From: Tetrahymena elliotti 4EA | Taxonomy: Eukaryota; Ciliophora; Oligohymenophorea; Hymenostomatida; Tetrahymenidae | Length of the DNA: 64,000 bases | Reading direction: 5' to 3' | Assembly: GCA_000231825.2 (NCBI GenBank) | Contig: JH720308.1 | Span: 747,636-811,635, forward strand | In this document: positions 1 through 12,417 of the stretch, one piece after another | Numbering within the stretch: position 1 is the stretch's first letter | Layout of the letters: every line of letters begins with the position of its first letter | The notes under the pieces: model-generated | Databases searched by the model: none | Told to the model about the DNA's origin: nothing | The model's input: only the letters and a program-made list of their open reading frames with translations | Position numbers and translations under genes: made by a program

Positions 1-3000
1 TTAGTGCTTCTTTAATTTTTTTCCACTGATGAAAGATGCTCCTTTTTTAAATAGAAGCAATATTAACAACAGGTTTTCCCTAAGGAAAAAAAAACTATAA
101 AATTCTTTTTCAATTAATTAATTAAAAATAAGAGAAAAATCTATTGAAATTAATATCACACTTTCTTAAAATCGGCATGAACTAGACAATAATAATTTGT
201 TATTGTGTAATATTATTTGTTTGTAAATCTTATCATCAAGGTTTAAAATAAGAGTGACACTAATTATCTAAAATAGGTAAAATAATAAATTTGGTTCACT
301 ATGACTTTATACCCAATACCATAAATTTTAATTTTTTATTATAAAATTGCTGATGAATAAAGGAAGAAATAACTTATTCTAATATGTTAGGGCAATACTG
401 TTATATTTCGAATATCATTTGTAAAAAAATTTAAAAATATCGTACTCACTTACTTTGTTGGATTGCAAATCAATAATAAATTATTTACTTTCATGAATAC
501 TTAACTAAATAAATTTATTAATCGCTACTTTATCAATATTTATTTATTATTTATAGATGTTTTCACCTATTTATTTAACTAACTATCTATCTACGCTCTA
601 ATCTAAGTAATTAAAGTTAATAAATTATGCTAATTCAATTAATAAAAAGTACCCACAATTTATCTAAATCAAAAGTACTATTCCATTCAATTTCATCAAC
701 CCACTAATCATTCATTCTACCCTCTAGTCCAATTTATTACAAGTATTTTATCTTGCAAACAAGCAAAAAATCAAAATCTCTTGGTTACATTTTTACTGTA
801 TTTATTTTTACACTTTTCGCTGAATTGTTGAAACTTTTTTGGATAAATTTTTTTTTTACCAAAATGCTTTCTGTTACTTTTACAAATAATTTATCTGTTT
901 CATACCTTACTGTTTATTGATTTAGCTGTTTCTTTTTTGGGGCATATAAAATTTAAATTATTAGTCATAAGCAAAGCACAAGCACACACACACCCATGCA
1001 CTCGAATAAGAAATAACATGTATTTCAAAATAAGACGGCTTGAATGAGAAAGTTATTGAATTTCAATTTAATCTTAATTAAATTTCAACCAAATAGATTA
1101 ATTATTCTGAACATCTCTAAGATTTGATTTGAGCCATAAAAAATCTTTAAGGGACTATTTTCTGATATCCCTTACTTATCGCTTAACCTATCGTTTTATT
1201 AATTCTCGAGTCTATAATGAGAGCTTGAATTTCCAGTTAGATTCCTTTCTAGTATCATTTTAAAATTTAAAATAGCATGTAAGCAAAAAAAAAATAGATA
1301 ACGAATTGAAAGCTGGTTTAGCAAAATAAAATTTCTATTAAAATTTATTTTGTAAAAAGGCTTTGAGATATCCATGCAAAATACATCGTTTTTACTAGTA
1401 TTTAAATGACTTTGTTAATAGGTATATAACTGCAAAAATGATGATGAGTAGTATTTGTTTTAAAAGTTTATGAAAACTCTATTACGTATTGTAGTTTTAT
1501 TTAACCTGGTTTGGATCATATACTGATAGCAATAAATTAAGATTTTAGAGATCTACTTACCTTCTACAAACAATAACGTGAAGGAGCGGTTATTACACAA
1601 TTCATCAAAAACTTACATTTTATCTTGAAATATAAGAAAAAACTTAATTCATAATAAGCAGTTAGGGCTTAAATCAGAATTTTTTTTCTGAGCACATCTT
1701 TTAATTGAGTAACTTGGTAAAATGGGATAAATCATATCAAAATCAAGTCACATAAACTAAAACTAAATTAATACTAAGGGGGAGTACAGTTTTTGATTTT
1801 AAATATATCCTATATTTATTTTGATATAGTTGAAAAGAATTTTTTTAATCGTAGAAAACCTTCTTCTATTTTTTATCATTTATTAAATAACTCAAGCAGC
1901 TACTTAATTCCATAATAAATGCTTATTTTTCATTTATTATCGTCATACTTAGATATTTTACCTAAATGATGCAATTTATCTCTATTTAAGTGATGTTATA
2001 TCAACCCTCCCTACAATAATTGCTTATCTTTTAAAAATTTTAGATTCATTATGCTAAATTCCATAACACTCTTTTTATAAATAAAAACTCTGCTTGCATT
2101 TATTCATTTATTGCTACATCTTTAAAATTAGCATTTTTACATTCTAATTTTCTTCTTTTTCAAACTAACTTATTCCTTCTTCAAAGGTGTAAACATATAG
2201 AAAAGCACAAATTGACCTTAGCTAATAAATTTTTAATAATTTTTTGACATGCATGTTCTAACATTTCATTTTTTGATAGAACAATTAAGAAAAATTAAAA
2301 AAGTATTTAAAAAATTTGCTTGCTGATAACAAAACATGATACCAAGTAAAAAAAGGGTAAATTTTCTCACTTTTTATTAGAACAAATTAAGCTCGAAAAT
2401 AAAATTCATAGGATAATTTGCTCTAAAAATTTTAAATACTAACAATGACACAGAGATGCCAGCCAAATTAATAAAGAATTGAAACTCTTCATGTCAGTAA
2501 AATACTCTTTTTGGAAAATTTTTGGCTTGGTGAGGTGTTTAAGTAAATTATCCTTTTCGTTCTTACAAGTTTATTTGTATATTTATATTGATTTCAGATC
2601 AGTCATCAGTATGATGATTACAGTGCTAATTTGTAAAGAATTAAAAGGTGAGATAGAAAGCAGCTTTTTTGATGGATAAAATAAATTCTTTCTTAAATTT
2701 TTTTTTATTAGAGTCCAATAAAATGCATCGTATTTTTATTTTTGGATATTTTTTCAAATTTTAACCACAATCATGCATTAAATTGATTTTTTTCTTCATT
2801 TTTTTCTAGATCAGAATAACTTATTAAACAAACTACATTAAAATAAAAGCCAAAACCTTTCTTTTAATTATATTATAATCCATCCATCTCATTTACCTTA
2901 AATTAGTAATAGAATTCAAGAAATATATTTTAACAGAAGGTAGCCTACAACAATAGCCATTCAGTTTACTAATCCCGCTGGATCAATTTTCAAAACTTTT

Positions 3001-6000
3001 TTTTATTGGTAGTTCTATAAAAGAAATATTGCCTTCTATCAAAAACACCAAAGAAAGAGCATTTCAATATTTATTGAAAATTCTAATTTCAAAAACTTAA
3101 TATTATTAAAATAGATGTTTTAAAAATTTCTTTCATCTTATATAAAGGGTAGCTATTAACTAGCAGTAATACTACAAGTGTACTTAAAGCTTTTAATATA
3201 TTGCATTTTAAAATGATTATAACAGATATTTGATTGTTCTTTGGGTTAAGTTGAAAATAAATAATAGTCATAATTTTTAGCTTATATGTGATTGAATATT
3301 TGAAGCAGAAAATATATAAGTCTCCGACTTGAAGCATTTATTAATTTAAAATAAAAAAGTTGAAATATTTAAGAAACTTTTATCGAAAACTAATTAAAAG
3401 GAAGAATATCCAACAAACATTTGTTAAAAAGAATTCATTCAATTCATTCAAAATAATGGATGGTTATTTTCCTGAAATTGAAATTAGAAAAAAATATACT
3501 TAGGTTCATTTGTTTGAGAGTAAACTCAATTAACTAAATAAGTATAAAAATTTTAATTCTATTAAAACAGTTATACTACTTATAAAAAAGTCAATTTAAA
3601 ACTTAAAATAGCACAAATTCTTGGATGACAAATAATTTGATTACACACTGCTAAAATTATTTAATCCTAATCGCATCAACTTATTTTAATTGGCATTTGA
3701 TCAAATTAATGATCTAATTTTGAAATAAAAAAACAAAAATAAGGCTAAATTTATTTATCACACTAAAATCTCTTAAATTTCTGGCAAATTAAAATATCAT
3801 CAGGAGTAAATGTAATCCCAAATTTTACTAAACATTTCATTACTCTTCTTTTTAATTTTAAACTAATTTACCTCACCCCTTTTATTTTAAGTTACAATCC
3901 AAATCTCTAAGCTCCTTTAATTTCTTTTACCTACACAAGGTAATGGTTGATAGAATTTATGAAATTGTGTGTTACCTATCTTTTAAGTGATAGGAGACAC
4001 TATATTCTTAGCCATGAAATTATCTATTGAACAATAAATGCCTTGACATAACGAATTACTATGAAAATCATATTAATTATAAACTTATCAACACTTGTTA
4101 CATTTTTTATTAAAGAGTAGAATGATCAATTTAAATAAATTTATTTCTCCTTGCTCTATCTTTCTTGGTATAGCTGTTTTATTTATAATTATGATTAAAT
4201 AACTGAAAGAATGTTTTCAATTTTGTTAAAGAAATATTAATGTTTTTTATATTTAAATGTTTCTTAAAATAACTTAATTTTTAAAGAAAAAGCTTGAAAG
4301 AAATAAAGGGATTGAATATTATTGTTTTTAAAAAAATATTCAAAAATATTTCATAAACCAAATTTTGTAAAAAAACTTATTTTAAAAATAAGCTGAAAAT
4401 AAATATAAATGTAAGATTAAGCATAATCTGATAAGCAAAATTACATTTATTTTCAAACAAACTTCTTTCTTTAGTTTTAAAAGAAATTTTTTAATTTATT
4501 ATTTTTTGATTTCATTTTGAAAAATTTTAAAGTGAAACTTATTAAACTCCTAAATAAAAGAAGAAGATTTAAAGGTTCCTTCTTTGTAAAATTGTTTTAA
4601 AATTAAAAAGATATATACTAAAAAATATTATGAGCATTAATGATTTACATTATTGTAGATTAATAGATTACAATTTTTCCCTTTTGGTTATAGTTAATTG
4701 ACTAATAATGAGTTAATAATTGATATTTTTAAATTAAAAAATACTCTTTTAGCTATGATTAATCAAGAAAATCTAAATATTTCATAAGATATTTAAATTC
4801 TAGTATTTTGTAAGTTAAATACTGTAAAAAAATTGAAATAGAACAAATATAGCACTGAAGTAAGTACTTTTATTGCTAACATAATGTATAAATACACACA
4901 TTACAAATATTTTAGTAAAGCTAAATAAGTTAAACATAATACATATGTATTATTACCCATAAATATTAAAAAATTTGACCTCATATTTTTAAATCTAATC
5001 TTGATAAAAACTGTATTATTGTAATTTAAAAATGACCTAAAAAATACAATTTTCTTATAGAATAACTTCTATTTTCAAGCATCTAAATGTAATACTAAAA
5101 AATACAAAATTTAAACGAATTATTTTTATATTTAAATATTATAATTCTACAAGATAGGTACTGTTATAGATTCTTTCTACTTGGTACTTTCTTATTAGAT
5201 TTACATCAGTAACTAGTTTATGATCATTTCTTTTAATTCCTGAATCTTTTTCCATTCAAACCAATTAATATGTCAACTCTAAACTTACTCTTTAAAAAGT
5301 TATTAAATTGTATTTTTCACTCTAACTAAATAAAAAGAATATATGTAGCAAATAAAGGAAGGAATAACTAAGACCTCCTAAGAATTTAAAAAATTTATCT
5401 GTGAACCAAAAAAAATCAAAATAATACTATTTAAAACATTTTAAATTTTCAAAAATAGCTTGAAAAATATGTATTTTTTTTTAAAACTAAGTAATTAAGA
5501 ATTATACATTAAAAGATTTGAACTTTTAAGTATATATAATTTGTCACATTAAAGAATTCATCATTTTTTTTCTATGAATACAAATACTTTTGACAAAAAA
5601 ACAATGATTTACCTTATATTAATATTAATTTTTTTATTGTATTTGGAATATTTTTGGTATTTTCATTAAAAAGTATAAAACTGATTATTTTTATTAAAAT
5701 TTTAAGGTTACAAGTTGATAAGATAATATTTATGTAGAAGTTTTAGTTTTTTTGATTGTTCTATTTATTTTATTTCTTTAATAAAAAAAATAAATTACAA
5801 AATTCAACATAATTATAAAGTTAAGGTCATATTAGCGATACATTTTTACAAATTATTGTATAAAATTTCTTTAAGTGATTATCAAATGATAATTCTTTTA
5901 AGTAAAATAATTTTTAAATTGATTCATTATTAGAACAAGAGTTATTTTATTTCAGTTTTTATAAATTTATTTAAAAACATTAAATTATTTTTTGATTAAA

Positions 6001-6232
6001 AATAATAATGGTGAATGAAAAAATAAGTCCATTTTTTTTATTTTTTTGAGTGAATAATATTAAATTATTTTTGAAATGAAAATCTATTTTTTTCACAAAT
6101 TCACAAAATATTAAAAATATCTTTAATTAAATTATAATGAAGTTGTTTGGGACAATTTAAATTTTTAGTGTAATTAAAAAATTTTAAAGTAAATTTTAGC
6201 TAAATTAACAAAAAAGTTTGCTTGTAAAAAAA
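1..6232. other. Gene-poor AT-rich stretch, no gene recognised
   Basis: I read both strands with TAA/TAG as glutamine and found no stretch with the Asp/Glu/Gly/Ala-rich composition shown by the real genes in this window; open frames here translate to Phe/Ile/Lys/Asn/Leu-rich strings expected of random AT-rich DNA. A short CA dinucleotide run lies near 982-993. Homopolymer A and T tracts are abundant. This could be a long intergenic region, or hold a noncoding RNA or degenerate gene that I cannot see. Confidence 0.5.
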
Positions 6233-7366
6233 ATGTTTGAAGACTTGAAATAATTGAGTGAAATTCTAATTGTTTAATATGAGGAAAATAATTTATTTTA
6301 CTATTGTACTTAAAAATCATTTGAAAGTGTTGAGGAAGCTTAAAAATTTATTGAAAACACTGATTTTAGAGAAGAAACATTCTTATAAATTATTAGGAGA
6401 AACATTAAACCATCCGAAATTGATGGTTTGACAAAATTGATAAATTAGAATTTAAAAAAGCTTTACAAAGTAAATAATTATCATCAAGAATTTACAAATT
6501 AAATATAAAATTCTTGGAGAGCCTAAATTAAAGAATAAAATGAGCATGATATTGATCATTTTAATGGATTAAAAACGCATTGTGATAGCTTTGAAAAAGA
6601 GAGCTTAGCAATAAATATAATTGAAAATTATCAATCTTTTTTGATAAAATTACTTTAAAGAGAGAATTTTATAGATTACCTTTATAATCCAATGAATTTC
6701 ATGATAAATAATTTTAAATAATTAAAAATGAATGAACTAAAATTGCAATTTTAATATGAAGATAGTTTGAAACCTTTTTTATACTCCAAATAAATTAAAA
6801 TTATTTAAAATCTTTTTGAAAAATGTCCATCTACATTTATTGTAGATTCCCTTGAACTAGAAATTAATTTAGCATAAGAAAATAAGAGTGATGATTCAGA
6901 TCAATATTAAAATTAAAACTAAGCAATAATAGACCTAACTTATATCAACACATCATAGGTAGCTTTAAACATAATTTTTAATGAAAAAGATGATGGTGTA
7001 GATTAATTGTTTTAAGATCTAAAACTTAAATTCAAATTTAATTTGCCATATAAATTTCTAAAGTTGTTTGTGAATTACAATGAAAAAATGCTTGATTTTT
7101 TTATCTAATATGAAGTTTTTAACAGATAAATAATCTTTCTTGATTAAAATAGAAAGAAAATGCAGGCATATTTTATACCTAATTATTTTGATAACAGATT
7201 TAAGTTGGCTATGTCTTTGGCGCGCTTTTCCGAATATGCGTTTGATCGAATTTTATCAGAAGATTATCTAAAATGGCTACTATTATTATTTTATAAGTTT
7301 AATCTTTAAAATACACTTTAGAATAGTTTATATCAAATAATCTATGATCTGCATTTGGATTTATGA
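6233..7366 (+). CDS. Hypothetical protein, 377 aa, single exon
   Basis: Open from ATG 6233 to TGA 7364-7366 with many TAA/TAG codons read as Gln. The translation is not low-complexity AT noise: it is rich in Glu, Asp and Lys (starts MFEDLKQLSEILI) and has a central acidic/Gln stretch around residues 220-235 followed by a hydrophobic, Phe/Tyr-rich C-terminal third. A short GC-rich patch at about 7213-7245 (encoding SLARFSEYAFDR) stands out from its surroundings and suggests selection on the protein. No signal peptide, membrane helix or catalytic motif is evident. I do not recognise the family. The first in-frame ATG was chosen as start; a spliced upstream exon is possible. Confidence 0.6.
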
Positions 7367-7718
7367 TTATCTTTTATTTTCTATGTATCAATTGACAAAT
7401 TTTGTAAAATGCTTATTAGAGGGAAAAACTTTAACTCATAATAGACCATCATTTTTTAGAGATGCTTACAAAATTTTTTGAAAATATTATATAAATCAAT
7501 TAATAATTTTAAAGTTTGAATCAAACATCTTTTTCAATTTTAAAAAATAGTATTGAGTGAGGTTGGTTGCATCAGCCTTTTAGAAATAAATATTTTTTAT
7601 TTTTTATATTGACTTGAATTGTTCAAATACGCGGATACTATTTATCAGAAAGATATAAGATTTATTTGAATCAAAAAATAATAAAGTTTTAAAATCAGCA
7701 GAAAGTAGAAATAAAAAA
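7367..7718. other. Intergenic, tandem genes
   Basis: About 350 nt between the hypothetical gene and PNKP, both on the plus strand. It contains GAGGTTGGTT at 7559-7568, which matches the core of the Tetrahymena chromosome-breakage sequence in reverse orientation but not its flanks. Nothing else seen. Confidence 0.5.
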
Positions 7719-9463
7719 ATGTCAACTAGATCTAAAAGACAAGCAGGTTTATTTATTTTTGTTTACCATTTTTATAATTATTTTGTTTTATAAAAGCTAA
7801 TTAAGCTGATTTAGAGGCTCAAAAAGAGTAAAATTCATTGATTTTTTAGACGTTTGTGACAAAACATTAATTTTTAAATTTAACAGGAAAGTTCCCAAGA
7901 AGTAAGATTCTGATGAAGAAGAAGAGGAAGATAAAAAAGATAGCAAAAACACCTTTGAATACACTTGGTCTACTCACAAATCTATAGGAATAGGTCTTCC
8001 TAAAGGACATGTAGCAGATAAAGAAAAAATTGCAAGTTTTGATATGGTAAATTAATATAAAATAAATAATAGTTAATAACTCACTTTTTTAACCTTTAAG
8101 GATTACACTATCATTAGAACGAAAAGTGGTAAAAAATTCCCTTAAAACGAGCATGATTGGTTATTATGGGATGCTAAGGTGAAAATAAAAATATAGGAAC
8201 TTTATAAAGATGGTTTCACAATTGTTATTTTTTCTAACTAAGGAGGTATTGGAAAAAATCACACAACTCATAAACAAATAAATACTAAAATAACAAATAT
8301 ATCCAATGAAGTATTTTTAAAAGCAATTTTGATTAAATATTCAGTAATTTATTCTTTTAAAAGATTGGAGTCCCTATTTTTTCCCTTTATGCAACATAAG
8401 AAGACGAAAATAAAAAACCAAACAAGGGTAAAATATTTTGAAGCATTAATTAGTTAAAGTTAAAAATGTTATTTAAAAGGAATGTGGGAATACTTTATCT
8501 CAAAGATTAAAACAAAACCAACTTTTGATGCTACAAATTCTTTCTATTGCGGTGATGCTGCAGGTAGAAAGGTACCTGTCAAGGATTTTAGTGATTCTGA
8601 TTTGTAAGTTTTGATTTGCTTAATAAAAAATTAACCAACCACTTTTTTAATAATCAGAAAATTTGCTTTGAATATTGGTTTGCCTTTCTTTACTCCTGAT
8701 CAATTATTCTTAGATAAGAAGGAAGATATTTCCACTACAGATTTTTTCAACCCTAAAAATCTCCCTACTTCTGGTGATTTGTTCAAATAAAAAGGAGTTC
8801 AAGCAACCTCTAATAAATAAGAAAGTAATATTTGAAAGACAAACGAAGATATATAATAGCATATTTATTGTTAAAAGTGATTATAATGATTGGATCAGCT
8901 GGTTCTGGAAAGTCCACTTTCGTTGATAACTACCTTAAAGACTATGTTAGAGTTAACAGAGTAATTCAAAATATTTTATTCAAATTCTCATAATTATTTT
9001 ATAAATCTAAGGATACTTTAAAAACCATGCCAAAGTGTTTACAAGCTGCTGAAAAGGCTATTGAAGAAAAGAAAAATGTTGTTATCGATAACACTAATCC
9101 TACTGCTGAAAATCGTAAAGATTTCATCGCTTTAGCTAAAAAACACAGTAATAATTTGTTAAAACTGTTTTTAGTTGTTATAAAGTTTAAATAATTTACA
9201 TTTTAAAAGAAATTTAGGTTAGAGCTTTTGACATATAGATTCCAAAGGATTTAGCATTCCATTTGGATAATTAAAGAGAAAACAACAAAAATAGAACTCA
9301 CTTTTCAAAAAGAGTTGGAAAGATTCCTATTCATAAGTTCTTTAAGGATTATTAAGCTCCTACTAAAGATGAAGGTTTTGATGAAATCGGCACAGTTAAT
9401 TTTATAGCTGGTCCTTTTAAAAATGATGCTGATAGAGAGAGTTTCTTCAGCTTTACTAAATGA
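7719..9463 (+). CDS. PNKP: Polynucleotide kinase 3'-phosphatase (418 aa, 10 exons)
   Basis: Bifunctional DNA-end repair enzyme: removes 3'-phosphates and phosphorylates 5'-hydroxyls. Exons 7719-7746, 7797-7827, 7887-8046, 8101-8310, 8364-8427, 8480-8603, 8658-8824, 8878-8960, 9012-9147, 9210-9463 keep frame throughout; introns are 50-62 nt. The N-terminal half is the HAD-type phosphatase: nucleophile motif DMDYT at residues 72-76, TIVIFSNQGGIG, and YCGDAAGR. The C-terminal half is the P-loop kinase with GSAGSGKST at 267-275 and VVIDNTNPTAENR. A short acidic/lysine-rich leader (residues 20-40) precedes the phosphatase; the FHA domain of vertebrate PNKP is absent, as in several lower eukaryotes. 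Odd point: position four of the phosphatase motif is Tyr where Gly or a small residue is usual. Probably nuclear. Confidence 0.93.
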
Positions 9464-10049
9464 TTAAATTATATAAATATCTATTATGTGTTTTATAACT
9501 ATCTATATTCATACACTTAAAAGGAATATCTTCTACTTATTAAATTGTCTATTATTGAATACTAATTGTATACTAATTATTATAGATATTTTTTGTTTCT
9601 GTCAGTCTCAAAATTTTAATCAAAAGTTTATTTAATAGGGACAAAAAGCTACACAAATCAAAAAAGATAAAGCTGATTTACCATATCTGATTAAGAAGAC
9701 AAAAACTTATTCACATCTTTTACATCATAAACACTTCAAAAAATTATATTAGTTGCTTCAGCTGAATTTTATTTTGGACAAAACTTACTTTTTACTTGCA
9801 AAAGATGAATACTTAAGATCAGAAAATAGTTTAACTTGACTTAAGTTAGATTGATTTTAAATAGCAATTAAAGTGTAACAACGAAAGCGAAGGTAAAATT
9901 ATCAACTAATTGAATTGAAGAAGGACTATTTAAGATGTTTATACCTTTTGAAAAGATCATTACTTATTCATTTAAAACATAGTTAATATTATAGGATTGA
10001 TTGTTTATTATTTTTTTAATCAAAAGTAAATGGAGATGGAAAATCAATA
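9464..10049. other. Intergenic, no feature recognised
   Basis: Between the PNKP stop and the next plus-strand start. Short open frames exist but with AT-noise composition. It may contain the 5' UTR or an unrecognised first exon of the following gene. Confidence 0.45.
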
Positions 10050-11455
10050 ATGGATAAGAACCTGGATAATAAGACAGTAAATTTATATGATTTAGTTAAG
10101 ATCAAAGTAACTCTGAATGATAACTATTACATCTTTTCAAGATATTTGATAAGTAGAATGCTGACTTTGATTTATGTAATAAAAATTATGAATATTTTCT
10201 TGAGTTGATAAATATTTGTTTGTTTATATAAAATAGATTGATAAATAAACAGCCGCTAGTATAGCAAAGTCTATCAAGAAAAAATTAGTTGAAAAAGAAG
10301 TCAAAGAAATCAACTAAAACTAGTTAGAAGAAATTCTTTTTGAAACTATTTACTAATAAATACCCACTAACCCTGCAGGAGTTATTGGAACTTACAAAAT
10401 TGTTTCTGAGTAATAAGCTTTTGTCTTTTAAATTCTATTGAGAATTTTTTAAAACTCAATTAAAATAAAGATTTTACAGAATGAGAACTCCTATTGTTAT
10501 ATTAATATTTGGAGCTCCTAAAATAGGAAAGTCAAATATTGCTAATTAGCTAGCTGATAAAATGAACATATCCAATGTCTTATAGACTGATATTATTTCT
10601 TGTGTTATGGAGATGATGCATGTAGGAGATTCTAATAAAAATCACTGGAAGTATTTATTTATTAATAAATTTAATTTCTTATGCAACTTAAACAATTACT
10701 AAATAAAAGTGATATCAACATAGATTAGGATGAAACAATTAAAAGATATGAATAAAGATGCTATTAGGTTAGAAAAGGAGCTAATACAGATATTTAGAAA
10801 TGTTTATCTTAAGGTAAACCTGTAATTATTGAGGGTTCTGAGTTAAATCCATCATTTTTTTTGAAGATCAAAAACTAAGATGACTAGATAGTTAAATCCG
10901 ATTAAATCAAATAAAAACTGTATCAATATATTGAAGGTAGTATTCATGAAAGAGATATTTTAGATGATTATTAATTAGAATAAGATTCATAAAATGTAAA
11001 TTTATTTTAAAATATTTAAATCAAATTTTTAATCATTTTTTAAAAAGATTTAACTTTTTTAACCTGAGCCATAAGAATGGGAGAGTTAAGCAGAAAAAGA
11101 TAGAATAAAGTAGGCTATAGATTATTTTACAAAATTTAACTAAGGTTAGTTAGTAATAGTAGCTTTTCATCTGGTGATCAGCAAAAAGTAGCATAGATTT
11201 AATATAAATAATTAGCAAGTTATTTAAAAGATAACTGATAGTAAAGAAAGAGAAATCCAAACTGATGTACTACTAAATAAATTTTAGGCAATATAAAATC
11301 ATCTTTTAGATTAGTGTTCACTTTCTTGCACTATACCCATTGATATTAATTGCTAACAACATACTCTTGATACAGTACAAAAAATTTTATTAAAAAATAT
11401 TGAAAATTGGTATTACAGAACTAACAAGGCCCAAGAGAAAAAAGAAAAGCAGTGA
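10050..11455 (+). CDS. ATP-cone plus 2-phosphoglycerate-kinase-like P-loop protein (387 aa)
   Basis: Exons 10050-10175, 10237-10409, 10480-10650, 10710-10995, 11048-11455 join in frame to TGA 11453-11455. Residues about 17-98 resemble an ATP-cone regulatory domain (KIKVTLNDNYYIFSRYLI, then TAASIAKSIKKKLVEKEV). Then VILIFGAPKIGKS carries a P-loop at 111-118, followed by DIISCVMEMM, YQVRKGANTDIQKCL and KPVIIEG, in the order and spacing of archaeal 2-phosphoglycerate kinases, which also have an N-terminal ATP-cone. In archaea these make 2,3-bisphosphoglycerate for cyclic-2,3-diphosphoglycerate. Identification is from motif order remembered for that family; the substrate in a ciliate is not established. 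The C-terminal third (exon 5) is Gln/Lys-rich and less conserved. The start is the first ATG in frame with the ATP-cone. Confidence 0.75.
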
Positions 11456-11681
11456 GTGAGAAAGAAAATTTACTCATTTTAATATAAAAATCATTTTAGA
11501 GTTTTATGTATAGTTTATATTTAGTTAATTTCTTTTATTCATTCATTACTAAGGAAAGTTCTATAATAATAATCTTAATTAATAAATGATCAAGCAAGCA
11601 ATCAATCATTAATTTATTTTTATCAAAAAATTAAAGATAATTTTAAATTTGTATTTTTACTTACTGTTTTAGTGTTTAGCG

Positions 11682-12114
11682 ATGGATAACGAAGAAAGGA
11701 AAGATATGATTGATGCAATATAAAAAGTAAATAACATGAATTTTAATTTTATTTCAAGCATGCGCCATACATGGATAATATTTTTAACTTATTTGAATAT
11801 TTACATTTCTTTTTTATATCACATAATATCTTTAAAATAAGGATATTACATCAGTCTGCTTTAAAAGATGCTTTGACACTAAATCTAAAAACATACACAT
11901 TGGTTGCTTTGATTTGTGCTATTAAAAATATAAATTAGTTTTGAGAGACACAACTGAGACTCTCAAAGAAATTGGATTTAATTTGAATTCTGACATCGCA
12001 TATAAAGCATTTCCAGAAGAAAACCCATGGTATATAGCTTTATATGGAGGGCAATTTCTTAATATTCGTAATTATCCTACAACTTATGATTATGTAAATG
12101 ATAGAAAAGGGTGA
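11682..12114 (+). CDS. Small TIM chaperone-like protein (105 aa)
   Basis: Exons 11682-11726 and 11842-12114, with a 115-nt intron; TGA at 12112-12114. Twin CX3C motifs: C21-F-K-R-C25 and C37-F-D-L-C41, 11 residues apart, as in the Tim8/9/10/13 intermembrane-space chaperones that ferry hydrophobic precursors in mitochondria and bind through two disulfides in a helical hairpin. The helix after the second motif is Lys/Arg-rich (QKYKLVLRDTTETLKEIG). An extension of about 45 residues, rich in aromatic residues (NPWYIALYGG, NYPTTYDYVN), follows where most small TIMs end; it is unusual. Which of Tim8, 9, 10 or 13 it corresponds to cannot be decided from this sequence. Confidence 0.82.
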
Positions 12115-12417
12115 TTTTGAGATGTGTAATTAAATAAGTTATTTATTTGGCTAATATTGATTCTAAAAAAATGAATTGTTGAACATTTTTATGTACGTGT
12201 ATAAATATTTTGCAAGAAATTTATTGAATTAAAATGCGTTGATATTAAAAAAATTTATCTTAGATATTTAGTAAATAATTTCTAATATTCGTTTAAAAAT
12301 AACAACAAATTAATTAATTAATCTATGAATCAATCAAAAGTTAATATAAAATTATGATAGATTGTTAAAGTTATCAGATTATTAGTACTAATATAAAAAT
12401 AAAGAAATACAATTACG
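12115..12417. other. Convergent intergenic spacer
   Basis: About 300 nt between the tail-to-tail stops of the small-TIM gene and PIG-V. It presumably holds both 3' UTRs. Plus-strand open frames that run on from here into 12.4-12.8 kb are antisense shadows of PIG-V. Confidence 0.5.

Noticed and set aside
2479..2679. Standard-code 66-codon open frame
   Set aside because: Phe/Leu/Ser-rich noise composition, no family resemblance, and the standard code does not apply to this genome.
8626..8650. AACCAACC word resembling the Tetrahymena chromosome-breakage sequence
   Set aside because: It lies inside a PNKP intron and differs from the consensus on both flanks; a chance match is likely.
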